A stretch of DNA of 64,000 nucleotides from Flavobacteriaceae bacterium (GCA_028279515.1 JANQNQ010000008.1:248001-312000), one strand, 5' to 3'. Counted from the stretch's first letter, positions 7,760-16,586 are shown. Numbers and translations are program-made. The notes: generated by a model not told the origin, from the sequence alone.

Positions 7760-8806
7760 AATAGCCTCCCGCATCTCATCAGGAATACGCTTGTTCATCA
7801 CACCAAACCAAAGTGGTGGAATCAAAGACATCACCATAGAGGTGGGGTACCCAAACGGCATTTGCGGACTCACATCATGGTAGTCCAACACCTGATACTT
7901 TTTGGCAGCACGATAATGGTGATCACTGTGTCGGGTCAATTCGTAAAGTACCACACGGCCCATGACGTGATTGCTGTTCCAAGAATGAATTTCGCGCACA
8001 CGCTCGTAACGACCCGATTTGGTTTTCATTCTTAGGAGTCCGTAGTGCTCGATGTAGTTAATGGTCTCGAGCAATAAGAAACTAATAATGGCAACCCCAA
8101 TGGCAAATAGGAGTCCGAAGGTGCCTAAGAAAAAGAAGACACTTCCCAAGTACAGAAACTGAAAAACGGTATACCAAAGCATATCATTTTTTACAGAGAA
8201 GAAGGAAGCATTGCTCCGTTGTAAAAGATCCTTCTGAATCTTCCAAGCGCTAAAGTATTGTCTAAACACCGAAGTTACCCAAAAAGCATAGACGGTCTGA
8301 TTGTATTTGGCCGTGGCTGGATCTTCTTTCGTGGCAGCCATTTGGTGATGACCGAAGTTGTGTTCGATAAAGAAGTGCATATACAACGAAGGAAGCAATA
8401 ACAACTTACCTAAAAACTGCTCGGCTTTGTTTTGACGATGACCTAACTCATGGGCAACGTTGATACCGTTAGAGCCGAGTACAATTCCAGTAGAAAAGAG
8501 AAGGCCAATGATTTCAAAAGTAGAATGCACATTAACGGTCACATCGATCAAGGTAAAAGTCAAGATACCAAATACGATAGGTACGTTGAGGTATAGCAAC
8601 CAATCAAACAAACGATTCTTTAGTTTTGATTCGCGGGCTTCATCATCAAGGTTGTCTGTATCTAGCGGAAGGAGCAGCTCCAAAATCGGAATGACCACAA
8701 AGGCAAATATCGGTGTGGCATACGACCAACCTCCTTTAAGCGATAATCCAACGATGGCCATCAAGGGAATAGAATAGGCCGACATGTATTTTAGGTCCTT
8801 CATCAT
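7754..8806 (-). CDS. alkB: AlkB-type alkane 1-monooxygenase (integral-membrane diiron hydroxylase)
   Basis: Hydroxylates the terminal carbon of medium-chain alkanes or related lipids in the inner membrane, using electrons from rubredoxin. The histidine boxes HELGHR, HNFGHH and HSDHH (the LTRHSDHHYRA segment) and the family signature NYIEHYGL are all present, the last being diagnostic for AlkB over other fatty-acid desaturase-superfamily members. Hydrophobic segments fit about six transmembrane helices, and 350 residues is slightly short for AlkB (about 400). No rubredoxin or rubredoxin reductase is adjacent, so electron donors must be encoded elsewhere. Two consecutive ATGs begin the frame; I use the first. 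A perfect TAATTTTG promoter box lies upstream at 8832-8839. The physiological substrate is not deducible here. Confidence 0.9.
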   Translation of the reverse strand: MMKDLKYMSAYSIPLMAIVGLSLKGGWSYATPIFAFVVIPILELLLPLDTDNLDDEARESKLKNRLFDWLLYLNVPIVFGILTFTLIDVTVNVHSTFEIIGLLFSTGIVLGSNGINVAHELGHRQNKAEQFLGKLLLLPSLYMHFFIEHNFGHHQMAATKEDPATAKYNQTVYAFWVTSVFRQYFSAWKIQKDLLQRSNASFFSVKNDMLWYTVFQFLYLGSVFFFLGTFGLLFAIGVAIISFLLLETINYIEHYGLLRMKTKSGRYERVREIHSWNSNHVMGRVVLYELTRHSDHHYRAAKKYQVLDYHDVSPQMPFGYPTSMVMSLIPPLWFGVMNKRIPDEMREAIL

Positions 8807-8831
8807 AAAGCGCTTTTTAACAGAATGTTAC

Positions 8832-8839
8832 CAAAATTA
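8832..8839 (-). promoter_or_regulatory. -7 promoter element of the alkB-like gene
   Basis: The minus strand reads TAATTTTG, an exact TAnnTTTG match, 25 bases before the start codon. It lies in the 66-base divergent region shared with the DUF4175 gene. Confidence 0.65.
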
Positions 8840-8872
8840 GCGAATTAAACCTGAAAATAAAATTGTAGTTTT

Positions 8873-11800
8873 ATGAGTTCTCTAATGTATAAAGACGGTT
8901 TCAGGGTGAATAATTTCAAGAACATACAAGGCAAGCTAGAGCAATTTATAAAGAAATATTATACGAACGAATTGATCAAAGGAGCGATCCTTTTCTTTGC
9001 GATCGGACTCTTATACTTTTTGATCACGTTATTGATCGAGCATTTTTTATGGCTCAGCCAAACCGGAAGAACCATTCTTTTTTGGTTGTTCGTTGGAGTA
9101 GAGGCCACCTTATTCTATAAGTTTATAGCGCTTCCGTTGGCCCATCTTTTCAAGCTAAAGAAAGGCATAGGATATACAGAAGCGTCCAAGATCATCGGAA
9201 ACCATTTTCCGCAGGTAAATGACAAATTGCTTAACGTACTTCAGTTGGCAAACGATTACCGCAAATCAGAATTATTGTTAGCCAGTATTGATCAGAAATC
9301 TTCCGAATTAAATCCTGTTCCGTTTAACATCGCCATCAATTTTAAGAAGAATGCCAAATACTTGAAGTATGCCGCTGTTCCGGTGTTGATCATCTTGTTG
9401 GCTTCGGCAACTGGAAACTTCAATCTATTTAGCGATAGTTATAAACGTGTAGTGAATTATCAGGTGGCTTATGAAGCACCTGCGCCGTTTCAATTCTTCG
9501 TGGTCAATGACAATCTTCGGGCCATCGAGAACGAACCTTTCTCAGTAGAAGTACGAACGCAAGGAGACATTGTTCCGCAGCGCGCACAGATACATATCAA
9601 TGACGAAACATATTTCTTGGAGGATATGGGTGGCGGAGCGTTTCAATTTACAGTAGACCAACCTAAAGAAGACTTGGAATTCTATCTGAGTGCAAATGAG
9701 GTTACATCAAAACCCTATACGCTCGAGGTGGTTAAAGTTCCTTCGTTGGTGAGCTTTGAAATGAAACTGGATTACCCGGCATATACTAAGAAGCGTGATG
9801 AGATTCTTAAGAGTACGGGCAATGCCACTATTCCAGAAGGCACGAATATCACTTGGCAATTGAGCACCAAGCAGACAGAGACGGTTGATTTTGTAGTACG
9901 CGATACCGTCATTGGTTTTGAAAAGAGCGCCGCAGCCTTTACACTAAGTCAGCGTATTTTCAACAATACCGACTATCAAATAAGCACCAGTAACGAAGAA
10001 CTTAAAAATTACGAAAACCTTGGGTTTAGCATCAGCGTGATCAAAGATGCGTATCCAGAGTTGGACATGAAGTCCGAACGTGATTCTACCGATAACAATA
10101 CGATGTATTTTTTAGGACAAGCTTCAGATGACTATGGACTCTCAAAACTTCGTGTAGTCTATTATCCGCAAGAAGCTGAAGATGATAAGAGTCGAGTGCA
10201 AATCCCGTTTGAAGCAACCAACTTTGTGCAGTTTGGATATACCTTTCCAGGCAATCTACCGTTGACGGAAGGAGTCGATTACGAGTTCTTTTTTGAGGTC
10301 GTTGACAATGACGCGCTACGCGGAGGAAAGGTCACCAAAAGTGAGGTCTATAACTTCAGAAAGTTGACGCAATCAGAATTAGAGCAACAGCAGTTAGAGC
10401 AACAAAAGGAAACCATAGACGAGTTCAATAAATCGTTGGACAAGTTAGAAGACCAAAAGCAGGAGTTGAAGGAACTTTCTAAAACACAAAAGGAAAAGAG
10501 CGAGCTAAACTTCAACGATAAAAAGAAGCTTGAAAATTTCTTGAATAGGCAAAAGAAGCAGGAGAAGATGATGCAGAACTTCTCTAAGCAACTCAAAGAA
10601 AACCTAGAACAGTTTCAAAAAGAAGAAACCCAAGATGACGAATACAAGCAGTTGCTCGAAGAGCGTTTAGAGCGTCAGCAAAAAGAACTCGAAAAGAACG
10701 AACGTTTGTTGGAAGAACTCAAAGAACTTAGTGATAAAATCAGCAAAGAAGAGTTGGCAAAGAAGTTGGATGAATTGGCCAAGCAACAACAAAATGATAA
10801 GCGAAGTTTAGAGCAGATCGTCGAATTAACCAAGCGTTATTATGTGGCCAAAAAAGCTGAAAAGATTCAGAAGGAATTAGCCGAGTTAGCCAAAGAACAA
10901 GAGGAGCTTTCTAAGAAAGAAGGAAAGGAAAACACAAAAGAGAAGCAAGACAAGCTCAATGAGAAATTCGAAGATCTTCAGAAGCAAATGGAGGAGCTTC
11001 AAAAGGAAAACCAAGAACTGAAGAAGCCGATGGATATAGAGTCTGATAAGCAGACAGAGAAAGAGATAAATGAAGAGCAGCAAAAAGCTTCCGAAAAGTT
11101 AGAACAAAGCGAACAATCACAATCACCCGAGCAACAACAACAGCAACAAAGCGGTGCACAAGAAAACCAAAAGAAAGCGGCCCAGAAGATGAAGAAGATG
11201 AGCCAGCAAATGGAGTCCATGATGATGGCCGGTGGTGGTGAGCAAATGATGGAGGATGCCGAAATGCTGCGTCAGATTCTGGACAATCTAGTAGTATACT
11301 CTTTTGAGCAAGAAGACTTGATGGAGCAGTTTCGTGACACCGATAATCGCAATGCAGCTTTTGCAAAGCGCTTAAAAAGACAGAACGATTTGCGCCAAAT
11401 GTTCGAACATGTTGATGATAGCTTGTTCTCATTATCACTTCGCAGACCTGAAATAGGAGAGCGCATTAATAAGGAGATTACTGAGGTATATTTTAACGTT
11501 GACAAATCGCTAGAGCGGTTTGCAGAGAATCAAGTTTACCAGGGAGTCTCTAATCAGCAATACGCTTTGACGTCATCAAATAATTTGGCAAGTTTCCTCA
11601 GCGATGTATTGGACAATATGGAACAAAGTATGGGGTCGGGTAGCGGTTCAGGTTCAGGAATGGGCTCGGGTCAAGGTGGAAAACAAAAAGGATTCCAACT
11701 ACCAGATATTATTCAATCGCAGGAACAGTTAAATGAACAAATGCGGCAAGGCCTGAAGAAAAGTCAAGACGGACAACAACAGCAAGGCGAGGGGCAGGAG

Positions 11801-12343
11801 AGTGAAGGTAAAGATGGCAAGCAAGGAAAACAGGGTCAAGGAAAAGAAGGTGAGAACGGACAGAAACCTGGTGGCGAAGGACAGAGTGGAGAAGGAGGAA
11901 GCGGCGGTGATTCTGATTCTGAACAAATGTCTGAACAGTTATATGAGATATTCAAAGAGCAACAACGACTTAGACAAATGCTCGAACAGCAATTAGATGA
12001 TAAGATGGGAAAAGGTCTCAACAGTGACACAAAACAGTTGTTGAAAGAGATGGAACAGATCGAAGATGAACTCATAGAAAAAGGATTCAACGAACGCACC
12101 TTGCAGCGTATGACAGCACTAAAACATAGACTACTAAAGATGGAAAATGCTGCATTCCAACAAGGAGAGAAACAAGAACGTGAGAGCAACACAAACAATA
12201 AAGAATTCAAAAATACTACTGATAATCAAATTCCTAATGCGGCACAATATTTCAATCAAGTTGAGATATTAAATCGACAAGTATTACCTTTGCGGCAAAT
12301 TTATAAGCGTAAAGTACAGGCGTATTTTAAGGATAATGATTGA
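8873..12343 (+). CDS. DUF4175-family giant membrane-anchored coiled-coil protein
   Basis: The product has about 1156 residues. Three hydrophobic helices occupy the N-terminal 190 residues (around 40-60, 73-95 and 163-182). A beta-rich region runs to about 500, then a very long Lys/Glu/Gln coiled coil (about 500-830). Two low-complexity linkers follow, a GSGSGSG run near 925 and a Gly/Gln/Glu/Lys run near 965-1010, before a final helical domain. This architecture matches the DUF4175 proteins conserved beside ybeY-mnmG in Flavobacteriia; their function is unknown. An envelope-spanning structural role is an inference. The start is uncertain: a near-consensus -7 box (TAGTTTTA, 8866-8873) overlaps the ATG at 8873, so the ATG at 8885 or the GTG at 8906 may be the true start. 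It overlaps ybeY by 8 bases. Confidence 0.8.
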   Translation: MSSLMYKDGFRVNNFKNIQGKLEQFIKKYYTNELIKGAILFFAIGLLYFLITLLIEHFLWLSQTGRTILFWLFVGVEATLFYKFIALPLAHLFKLKKGIGYTEASKIIGNHFPQVNDKLLNVLQLANDYRKSELLLASIDQKSSELNPVPFNIAINFKKNAKYLKYAAVPVLIILLASATGNFNLFSDSYKRVVNYQVAYEAPAPFQFFVVNDNLRAIENEPFSVEVRTQGDIVPQRAQIHINDETYFLEDMGGGAFQFTVDQPKEDLEFYLSANEVTSKPYTLEVVKVPSLVSFEMKLDYPAYTKKRDEILKSTGNATIPEGTNITWQLSTKQTETVDFVVRDTVIGFEKSAAAFTLSQRIFNNTDYQISTSNEELKNYENLGFSISVIKDAYPELDMKSERDSTDNNTMYFLGQASDDYGLSKLRVVYYPQEAEDDKSRVQIPFEATNFVQFGYTFPGNLPLTEGVDYEFFFEVVDNDALRGGKVTKSEVYNFRKLTQSELEQQQLEQQKETIDEFNKSLDKLEDQKQELKELSKTQKEKSELNFNDKKKLENFLNRQKKQEKMMQNFSKQLKENLEQFQKEETQDDEYKQLLEERLERQQKELEKNERLLEELKELSDKISKEELAKKLDELAKQQQNDKRSLEQIVELTKRYYVAKKAEKIQKELAELAKEQEELSKKEGKENTKEKQDKLNEKFEDLQKQMEELQKENQELKKPMDIESDKQTEKEINEEQQKASEKLEQSEQSQSPEQQQQQQSGAQENQKKAAQKMKKMSQQMESMMMAGGGEQMMEDAEMLRQILDNLVVYSFEQEDLMEQFRDTDNRNAAFAKRLKRQNDLRQMFEHVDDSLFSLSLRRPEIGERINKEITEVYFNVDKSLERFAENQVYQGVSNQQYALTSSNNLASFLSDVLDNMEQSMGSGSGSGSGMGSGQGGKQKGFQLPDIIQSQEQLNEQMRQGLKKSQDGQQQQGEGQESEGKDGKQGKQGQGKEGENGQKPGGEGQSGEGGSGGDSDSEQMSEQLYEIFKEQQRLRQMLEQQLDDKMGKGLNSDTKQLLKEMEQIEDELIEKGFNERTLQRMTALKHRLLKMENAAFQQGEKQERESNTNNKEFKNTTDNQIPNAAQYFNQVEILNRQVLPLRQIYKRKVQAYFKDND

Positions 12344-12767
12344 ATTCAATTACGAGAACGACTTTCAATTACAGAATGTAGAAGGACACAGAGATTGGTT
12401 GATGGCCGCAATTGATTCTGAACAGAAGCAATGTGGAGACATCAGTTTCATCTTTTGTGACGATGAATATTTACACAGATTGAACCTTGATTTTCTCAAT
12501 CACGACACCCTAACTGACATCATTAGTTTTGATTACAGCGTGGGAGATCTTTTACAAGGGGATATTTTTATTTCTACGGAAAGAGTAACCGAGAATGCGT
12601 TGGATTTCAATGTTTCTTTTGATGATGAGTTGAGAAGAGTGCTTGTACATGGTGTGCTTCATTTCTGTGGATATAAAGACAAAACGGAAGAAGAAGCTAC
12701 ACAAATGCGCTTAAAGGAAGAAGAAAAGATGAGTTTGTTCCACGTGGAACGATCTTCAGATAAATAA
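12336..12767 (+). CDS. ybeY: Endoribonuclease YbeY, 16S rRNA maturation/quality control
   Basis: YbeY is a single-strand metallo-endoribonuclease acting in 16S rRNA 3'-end processing and late 70S quality control. The 143-residue length is usual. The UPF0054 signature is present as HGVLHFCGYKDK. The first two zinc-ligand histidines are in place, but the third position (H in E. coli HGMLHLLGYDH) is aspartate here, a variant I recall from Bacteroidota homologues. The upstream core SFDYSVGDLLQGDIFIS matches the family. Translation is coupled to the DUF4175 gene (8-base overlap). One parS-like palindrome (12736-12751) lies inside the 3' end of this coding region, where it encodes LFHVER. Confidence 0.93.
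   Translation: MIEFNYENDFQLQNVEGHRDWLMAAIDSEQKQCGDISFIFCDDEYLHRLNLDFLNHDTLTDIISFDYSVGDLLQGDIFISTERVTENALDFNVSFDDELRRVLVHGVLHFCGYKDKTEEEATQMRLKEEEKMSLFHVERSSDK
12736..12751. promoter_or_regulatory. parS-type ParB-binding site 1
   Basis: TGTTCCACGTGGAACG matches the widespread parS palindrome (TGTTYCACGTGRAACA) at 15 of 16 positions. It lies within the last codons of ybeY. Confidence 0.8.
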
Positions 12768-12771
12768 TGAC

Positions 12772-12787
12772 TGTTCCACGTGGAACA
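12772..12787. promoter_or_regulatory. parS-type ParB-binding site 2
   Basis: TGTTCCACGTGGAACA is a perfect 16-bp palindrome and an exact match to the parS consensus. It sits in the ybeY-mnmG gap, 20 bases after site 1. Confidence 0.88.
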
Positions 12788-12802
12788 TAATGTTTTTTGA
12801 CC

Positions 12803-14674
12803 ATGTTCGATAAGGTTTATGACGTAATTGTTGTCGGTGCGGGGCATGCAGGATCAGAAGCGGCCGCAGCGGCCGCTAATATGGGTTCGAGCACCCTGTT
12901 GATCACCATGAATTTGCAAAACATAGCGCAGATGTCGTGCAATCCTGCTATGGGCGGAATTGCAAAAGGACAGATCGTTCGAGAGATTGACGCGTTGGGA
13001 GGATATAGCGGAATCATCACGGATCGCTCTGCGATCCAATTCAAGATGTTGAATAAATCAAAGGGCCCAGCCATGTGGTCGCCAAGAGCACAATCCGATC
13101 GAATGCGCTTTGCTGAGGACTGGAGATTGATGTTAGAGCAGACTCCGAATCTTGACTTCTATCAAGAGATGGTCTCCGGACTTTTGATTGAAGGAGGAAA
13201 GGTGGTAGGAGTGAAAACATCTCTTGGAATTGAAGTGCGGTGCAAAGCAGTTGTGTTGACCAACGGAACCTTTTTGAATGGACTCATCCATATTGGAGAG
13301 AAACAATTTGGTGGTGGACGTGCTGGAGAAAAAGCAGCTACCGGAATCACAGAAGAACTCGTTGAGCTCGGTTTTGAATCTGGAAGAATGAAGACCGGAA
13401 CACCCCCTCGTGTTGATGGACGTTCGTTAGATTATTCGAAGATGGTGCCGCAACCTGGAGACGACAATCCAGAAAAGTTCTCCTATTTGGAAACAACAAA
13501 GCCGCTTACCGAACAACGGGATTGTCATATGACATACACCAGCAATTTGGTGCACGATTTGCTGCGTGAAGGTTTTGATAGATCACCCATGTTCAACGGT
13601 AGAATCAAAAGTATCGGACCAAGATATTGTCCGTCAATTGAAGATAAGATCAATCGTTTCGCAGATAAGGATAGACACCAGATTTTTGTGGAGCCAGAAG
13701 GATGGAATACCGTTGAGGTATATGTGAATGGATTCTCTACATCATTACCTGAGGATGTTCAATTTAAAGCGTTGCGTTCGGTTGCTGGATTCGAAAAGGT
13801 GAAGTTCTTTAGACCCGGATACGCTATCGAGTATGATTACTTTCCGCCAACACAGTTAAGGCATACGTTGGAGACCAAATTGGTCGACGGACTCTATTTC
13901 GCTGGACAAATAAATGGAACAACGGGATATGAGGAGGCAGCTTCACAAGGACTCATGGCAGGGATAAATGCACACCTCAAAATACAAGAGCAGGATCCTT
14001 TTATCTTAAAGAGGAACGAAGCCTATATAGGGGTGCTTATAGACGATTTAATAACGAAAGGAACCGAAGAGCCCTATCGAATGTTTACGTCCAGAGCAGA
14101 GTATCGTACGTTGCTTAGACAAGACAATGCCGACTTTAGATTGACTCCGTTTTCGCATGAGATTGGTCTGGCGTCAGAGGATCGTCTTCGCCGTATGGAG
14201 AAGAAGAAAAATGACTCGGATGCCTTCATTCAATTCTTTAGAGACACGAGTGTAAAACCAGAGGAAGCGAATCCGGTATTAGAAAACAAGGGTTCATCTT
14301 TGATGAAGCAATCGGATAAGATGTTCAAGATATTCTCACGTCCTGGCATCACCATGGAAGATGTAAGCAGCTTTCAAAAAGTAGCAGAATACATTGATGA
14401 GAATCAATTGGACAAAGAGGTTTTAGAGCAAACAGAAATCCAAGTCAAGTATGCTGGGTACATCGAAAAGGAAAAGAACAATGCCGACAAACTAAACCGT
14501 TTGGAGGATATTAAGATTCCTGATAATTTTGACTACGACAAGCTTAAGTCATTATCTTTTGAAGCGAAGGAGAAACTACAGTCGATTAGACCGACTTCTT
14601 TGTCGCAAGCTTCTCGAATCAGCGGAGTATCACCTAGTGATATAAGTGTAATGTTAGTATACATGGGTAGATGA
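12803..14674 (+). CDS. mnmG: tRNA uridine 5-carboxymethylaminomethyl modification enzyme MnmG (GidA)
   Basis: With MnmE, this FAD enzyme installs the cmnm5 group on the wobble uridine of several tRNAs. The N-terminal dinucleotide-binding motif VVGAGHAGSEAA, the GidA signature SCNPAMGGIAKGQIVREID, the TGTPPR motif and GTTGYEEAASQG near the C-terminal half are all clear. About 623 residues is the normal length. I use the ATG at 12803 because a TTG six bases earlier would add two residues (MT) before the conserved MFDKVYDVIVVG beginning. parS-like sites lie on both sides of the gene, consistent with the frequent location of gidA near oriC. It overlaps the next gene by four bases (ATGA), so the two are translationally coupled. 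Confidence 0.97.
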   Translation: MFDKVYDVIVVGAGHAGSEAAAAAANMGSSTLLITMNLQNIAQMSCNPAMGGIAKGQIVREIDALGGYSGIITDRSAIQFKMLNKSKGPAMWSPRAQSDRMRFAEDWRLMLEQTPNLDFYQEMVSGLLIEGGKVVGVKTSLGIEVRCKAVVLTNGTFLNGLIHIGEKQFGGGRAGEKAATGITEELVELGFESGRMKTGTPPRVDGRSLDYSKMVPQPGDDNPEKFSYLETTKPLTEQRDCHMTYTSNLVHDLLREGFDRSPMFNGRIKSIGPRYCPSIEDKINRFADKDRHQIFVEPEGWNTVEVYVNGFSTSLPEDVQFKALRSVAGFEKVKFFRPGYAIEYDYFPPTQLRHTLETKLVDGLYFAGQINGTTGYEEAASQGLMAGINAHLKIQEQDPFILKRNEAYIGVLIDDLITKGTEEPYRMFTSRAEYRTLLRQDNADFRLTPFSHEIGLASEDRLRRMEKKKNDSDAFIQFFRDTSVKPEEANPVLENKGSSLMKQSDKMFKIFSRPGITMEDVSSFQKVAEYIDENQLDKEVLEQTEIQVKYAGYIEKEKNNADKLNRLEDIKIPDNFDYDKLKSLSFEAKEKLQSIRPTSLSQASRISGVSPSDISVMLVYMGR

Positions 14675-15141
14675 TAGAACAGATTATTTTTAAACAAGAG
14701 AAACCCCAAAAAGTGAATTATCTTGGCGGGGCTTTTTTATTACTGGCTGTTGCAACTTGGGGTCAGTTGACACAAATGATTACATTGGCTGGATTGGGCA
14801 TCATCTGTTTAGGGTACAGTACCACCATCCATATCCATAAAGATTTTAGAATTTATAAAATGGTGTCCTTCTTAGGCGCTTCTATTTTGAAACTGCGAAT
14901 CAAAACCGACTATCCAGAGTACGTTTCGATCTTTGCCGCTTCGTTTAGAGAAGAGAATGAATTCGGCCCCGTATCTGCGCTCGGCACTACTTCAAAACAC
15001 AAGGACATCGTTATTCGATTGTTTAAAGGAAACAAGCACATTACCATCTTCAAGACGAATGACTATTTGTTGGCAAAAGAAAAGGCCACGGCGTTGAGCA
15101 AGATGTTAGAAATTGAGCTCTACAATCCAATGGAAAAGTAA
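14671..15141 (+). CDS. Small membrane protein of unknown function
   Basis: The 156-residue product has a hydrophobic hairpin around residues 16-50 (YLGGAFLLLAVATWGQL and MITLAGLGIICLGYS), giving two likely transmembrane helices. A cytoplasmic domain of about 100 residues follows, alternating beta and alpha segments, possibly PH-like (the KDIVIRLFKGNKHITIFKTN region). No catalytic motif is visible and I do not recognise the family. Its start overlaps the mnmG stop as ATGA, so it is cotranscribed with mnmG. It is followed directly by the third parS-like site. Confidence 0.7.
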   Translation: MIEQIIFKQEKPQKVNYLGGAFLLLAVATWGQLTQMITLAGLGIICLGYSTTIHIHKDFRIYKMVSFLGASILKLRIKTDYPEYVSIFAASFREENEFGPVSALGTTSKHKDIVIRLFKGNKHITIFKTNDYLLAKEKATALSKMLEIELYNPMEK

Positions 15142-15142
15142 T

Positions 15143-15158
15143 TGTTCCACGTGGAACA
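15143..15158. promoter_or_regulatory. parS-type ParB-binding site 3
   Basis: TGTTCCACGTGGAACA is identical to site 2 and lies in the gap just after the membrane-protein gene, about 2.4 kb from it, on the other side of mnmG. Confidence 0.88.
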
Positions 15159-15185
15159 ATGGGCTAGAATTTATAATTTCCGTCC

Positions 15186-15193
15186 TAAGTTTG
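15186..15193 (+). promoter_or_regulatory. -7 promoter element of the lipoprotein-methyltransferase operon
   Basis: TAAGTTTG matches TAnnTTTG exactly, 45 bases before the lipoprotein ATG and 27 bases after parS site 3. Confidence 0.6.
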
Positions 15194-15237
15194 GTTCGAT
15201 TGTTGTGACATGAACAGCAATCAAACTAAACGATCTC

Positions 15238-15729
15238 ATGAAAAAACTACTATCCTTTTGTGCGTTGATTATTTTAGCGCAGTCATGTATCCCCACCAGC
15301 ATTCCACCTAGAATTAAAAACTATCGAGTACTTAAAGGAAAAGAGATTAGAAAACTGAAGCTCGACAAAAAGAAACACTTCTTCGTTTTTGAGAATGATT
15401 GGAGAGGGGTAGACTTTTTGGATTTTATGGCCGACAAGTTTGGGTTCGAACGAAACCCATTTATCAAGAGTTTTGATGTTGATATCGAAAATGAACCCTT
15501 TACGCTTTTTGTGCATACTAGAAAGAAGACCGAAAAAAGTTTGGACCTGCTCAGTCCGATACTTTTTGAAGATGCAGATGCAGATGTTGTAGAAGGAGAC
15601 ACCTATCACTACGTAGCACTTTCGGTCTTGGATCAAAATGGAAAAGATTGCCTGTCTGAAAAATCACTTTATTATGAGACGACAATAAAGTATCTTCGTG
15701 ACCTCAAGAAAGAATACTTTGTCTATTAA
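15238..15729 (+). CDS. Lipoprotein of unknown function
   Basis: The 163-residue product has a lipoprotein signal peptide ending in the lipobox AQSC (Cys at 17), so it is lipidated and held in the inner or outer membrane. The mature domain is a compact alpha/beta domain with an acidic stretch EDADADVVEGD and no cysteines. No family is recognised. The gene overlaps the following methyltransferase by one base (TAATG), so the pair forms one operon under the TAAGTTTG promoter. Its function cannot be deduced from this context. Confidence 0.72.
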   Translation: MKKLLSFCALIILAQSCIPTSIPPRIKNYRVLKGKEIRKLKLDKKKHFFVFENDWRGVDFLDFMADKFGFERNPFIKSFDVDIENEPFTLFVHTRKKTEKSLDLLSPILFEDADADVVEGDTYHYVALSVLDQNGKDCLSEKSLYYETTIKYLRDLKKEYFVY

Positions 15730-16586
15730 TGAATGCTGAAAGCAAACGCGACCTCTACATCACCTGCAAAGATCACACAGTCTCTGGCGAACAATTTCAA
15801 CTGCTGTTGGACGATGAGCTAAACATGCTCGTCACATCTCCCAAACCAGATTTGAACGTTTTGGGAACGTATTACGAGAGCGAGGATTATATTTCGCATA
15901 CCGATTCAAAACGAAGCCTGTTTGAACGCGCCTATCATTTTGTCAAAGGAATTGCGTTAAAGCAAAAAGTAAAACGCATTGAGCAAGCGCAACCCCAAAA
16001 AGGAAAGTTGTTGGACATCGGAGCTGGTACTGGCGATTTTTTATTGACAGCTAAAAATCATGGATGGGATGTTTTAGGATCCGAGCCCAATGAGGAGGCA
16101 AGAGCGCTGGCCAAAGAAAAAGGAATTTCACTTTTAGAAAACCTAGAGACACTTCCGGCAGATTCTTTTGATGTCATCACCATGTGGCATGTGTTAGAAC
16201 ACGTCTACGATTTAAACGAGCAGATTTCTGAACTAAAGCGTTTATTGAAACCTGGAGGAAGTCTTTTCGTTGCAGTTCCTAATTACGAATCGTATGACGC
16301 AACATATTATAAAGAGTTTTGGGCAGCCTATGATGTGCCGAGACACCTTTGGCATTTTTCAAAAAGATCGATTCAGAAATTATTTGAAGTGCAAAACATG
16401 AAAGTGGTTAAAATTCTTCCGATGAGGTTTGACGCTTTTTACGTGAGCCTACTTTCTGAAAAATACAAAACCGGAAGAATGAATCCGATCACCGCTTTTT
16501 TTATTGGTTTGCGATCGAATCTGAAAGCCAAGCGTACAAAAAATCATTCTTCACTCATTTATTGTATAGAAAACGGCGAAAATTAA
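15729..16586 (+). CDS. Class I SAM-dependent methyltransferase (Methyltransf_23 type)
   Basis: The 285-residue product has motif I LLDIGAGTGDFL (residues about 95-106), motif II/post-I GSEPNEEA and the later motifs DVITMWHVLEHV and LLKPGGSLFVAVPN, which together define a SAM methyltransferase of the UbiG/Methyltransf_23 type. Similar proteins methylate sugars, quinone precursors or small metabolites, and a family with the VPRHLWHFS motif is often linked to polysaccharide genes. No C-terminal extension is seen. The start overlaps the lipoprotein stop. The gap to the next gene (16587-16861) contains an AT-rich inverted repeat and a promoter. The substrate is unknown. Confidence 0.88.
   Translation: MNAESKRDLYITCKDHTVSGEQFQLLLDDELNMLVTSPKPDLNVLGTYYESEDYISHTDSKRSLFERAYHFVKGIALKQKVKRIEQAQPQKGKLLDIGAGTGDFLLTAKNHGWDVLGSEPNEEARALAKEKGISLLENLETLPADSFDVITMWHVLEHVYDLNEQISELKRLLKPGGSLFVAVPNYESYDATYYKEFWAAYDVPRHLWHFSKRSIQKLFEVQNMKVVKILPMRFDAFYVSLLSEKYKTGRMNPITAFFIGLRSNLKAKRTKNHSSLIYCIENGEN

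Noticed and set aside
10348-11505. Several long minus-strand frames opposite the DUF4175 gene
   Set aside because: They are serine/leucine/phenylalanine-rich shadows of the Lys/Glu/Gln-rich coiled coil on the plus strand.
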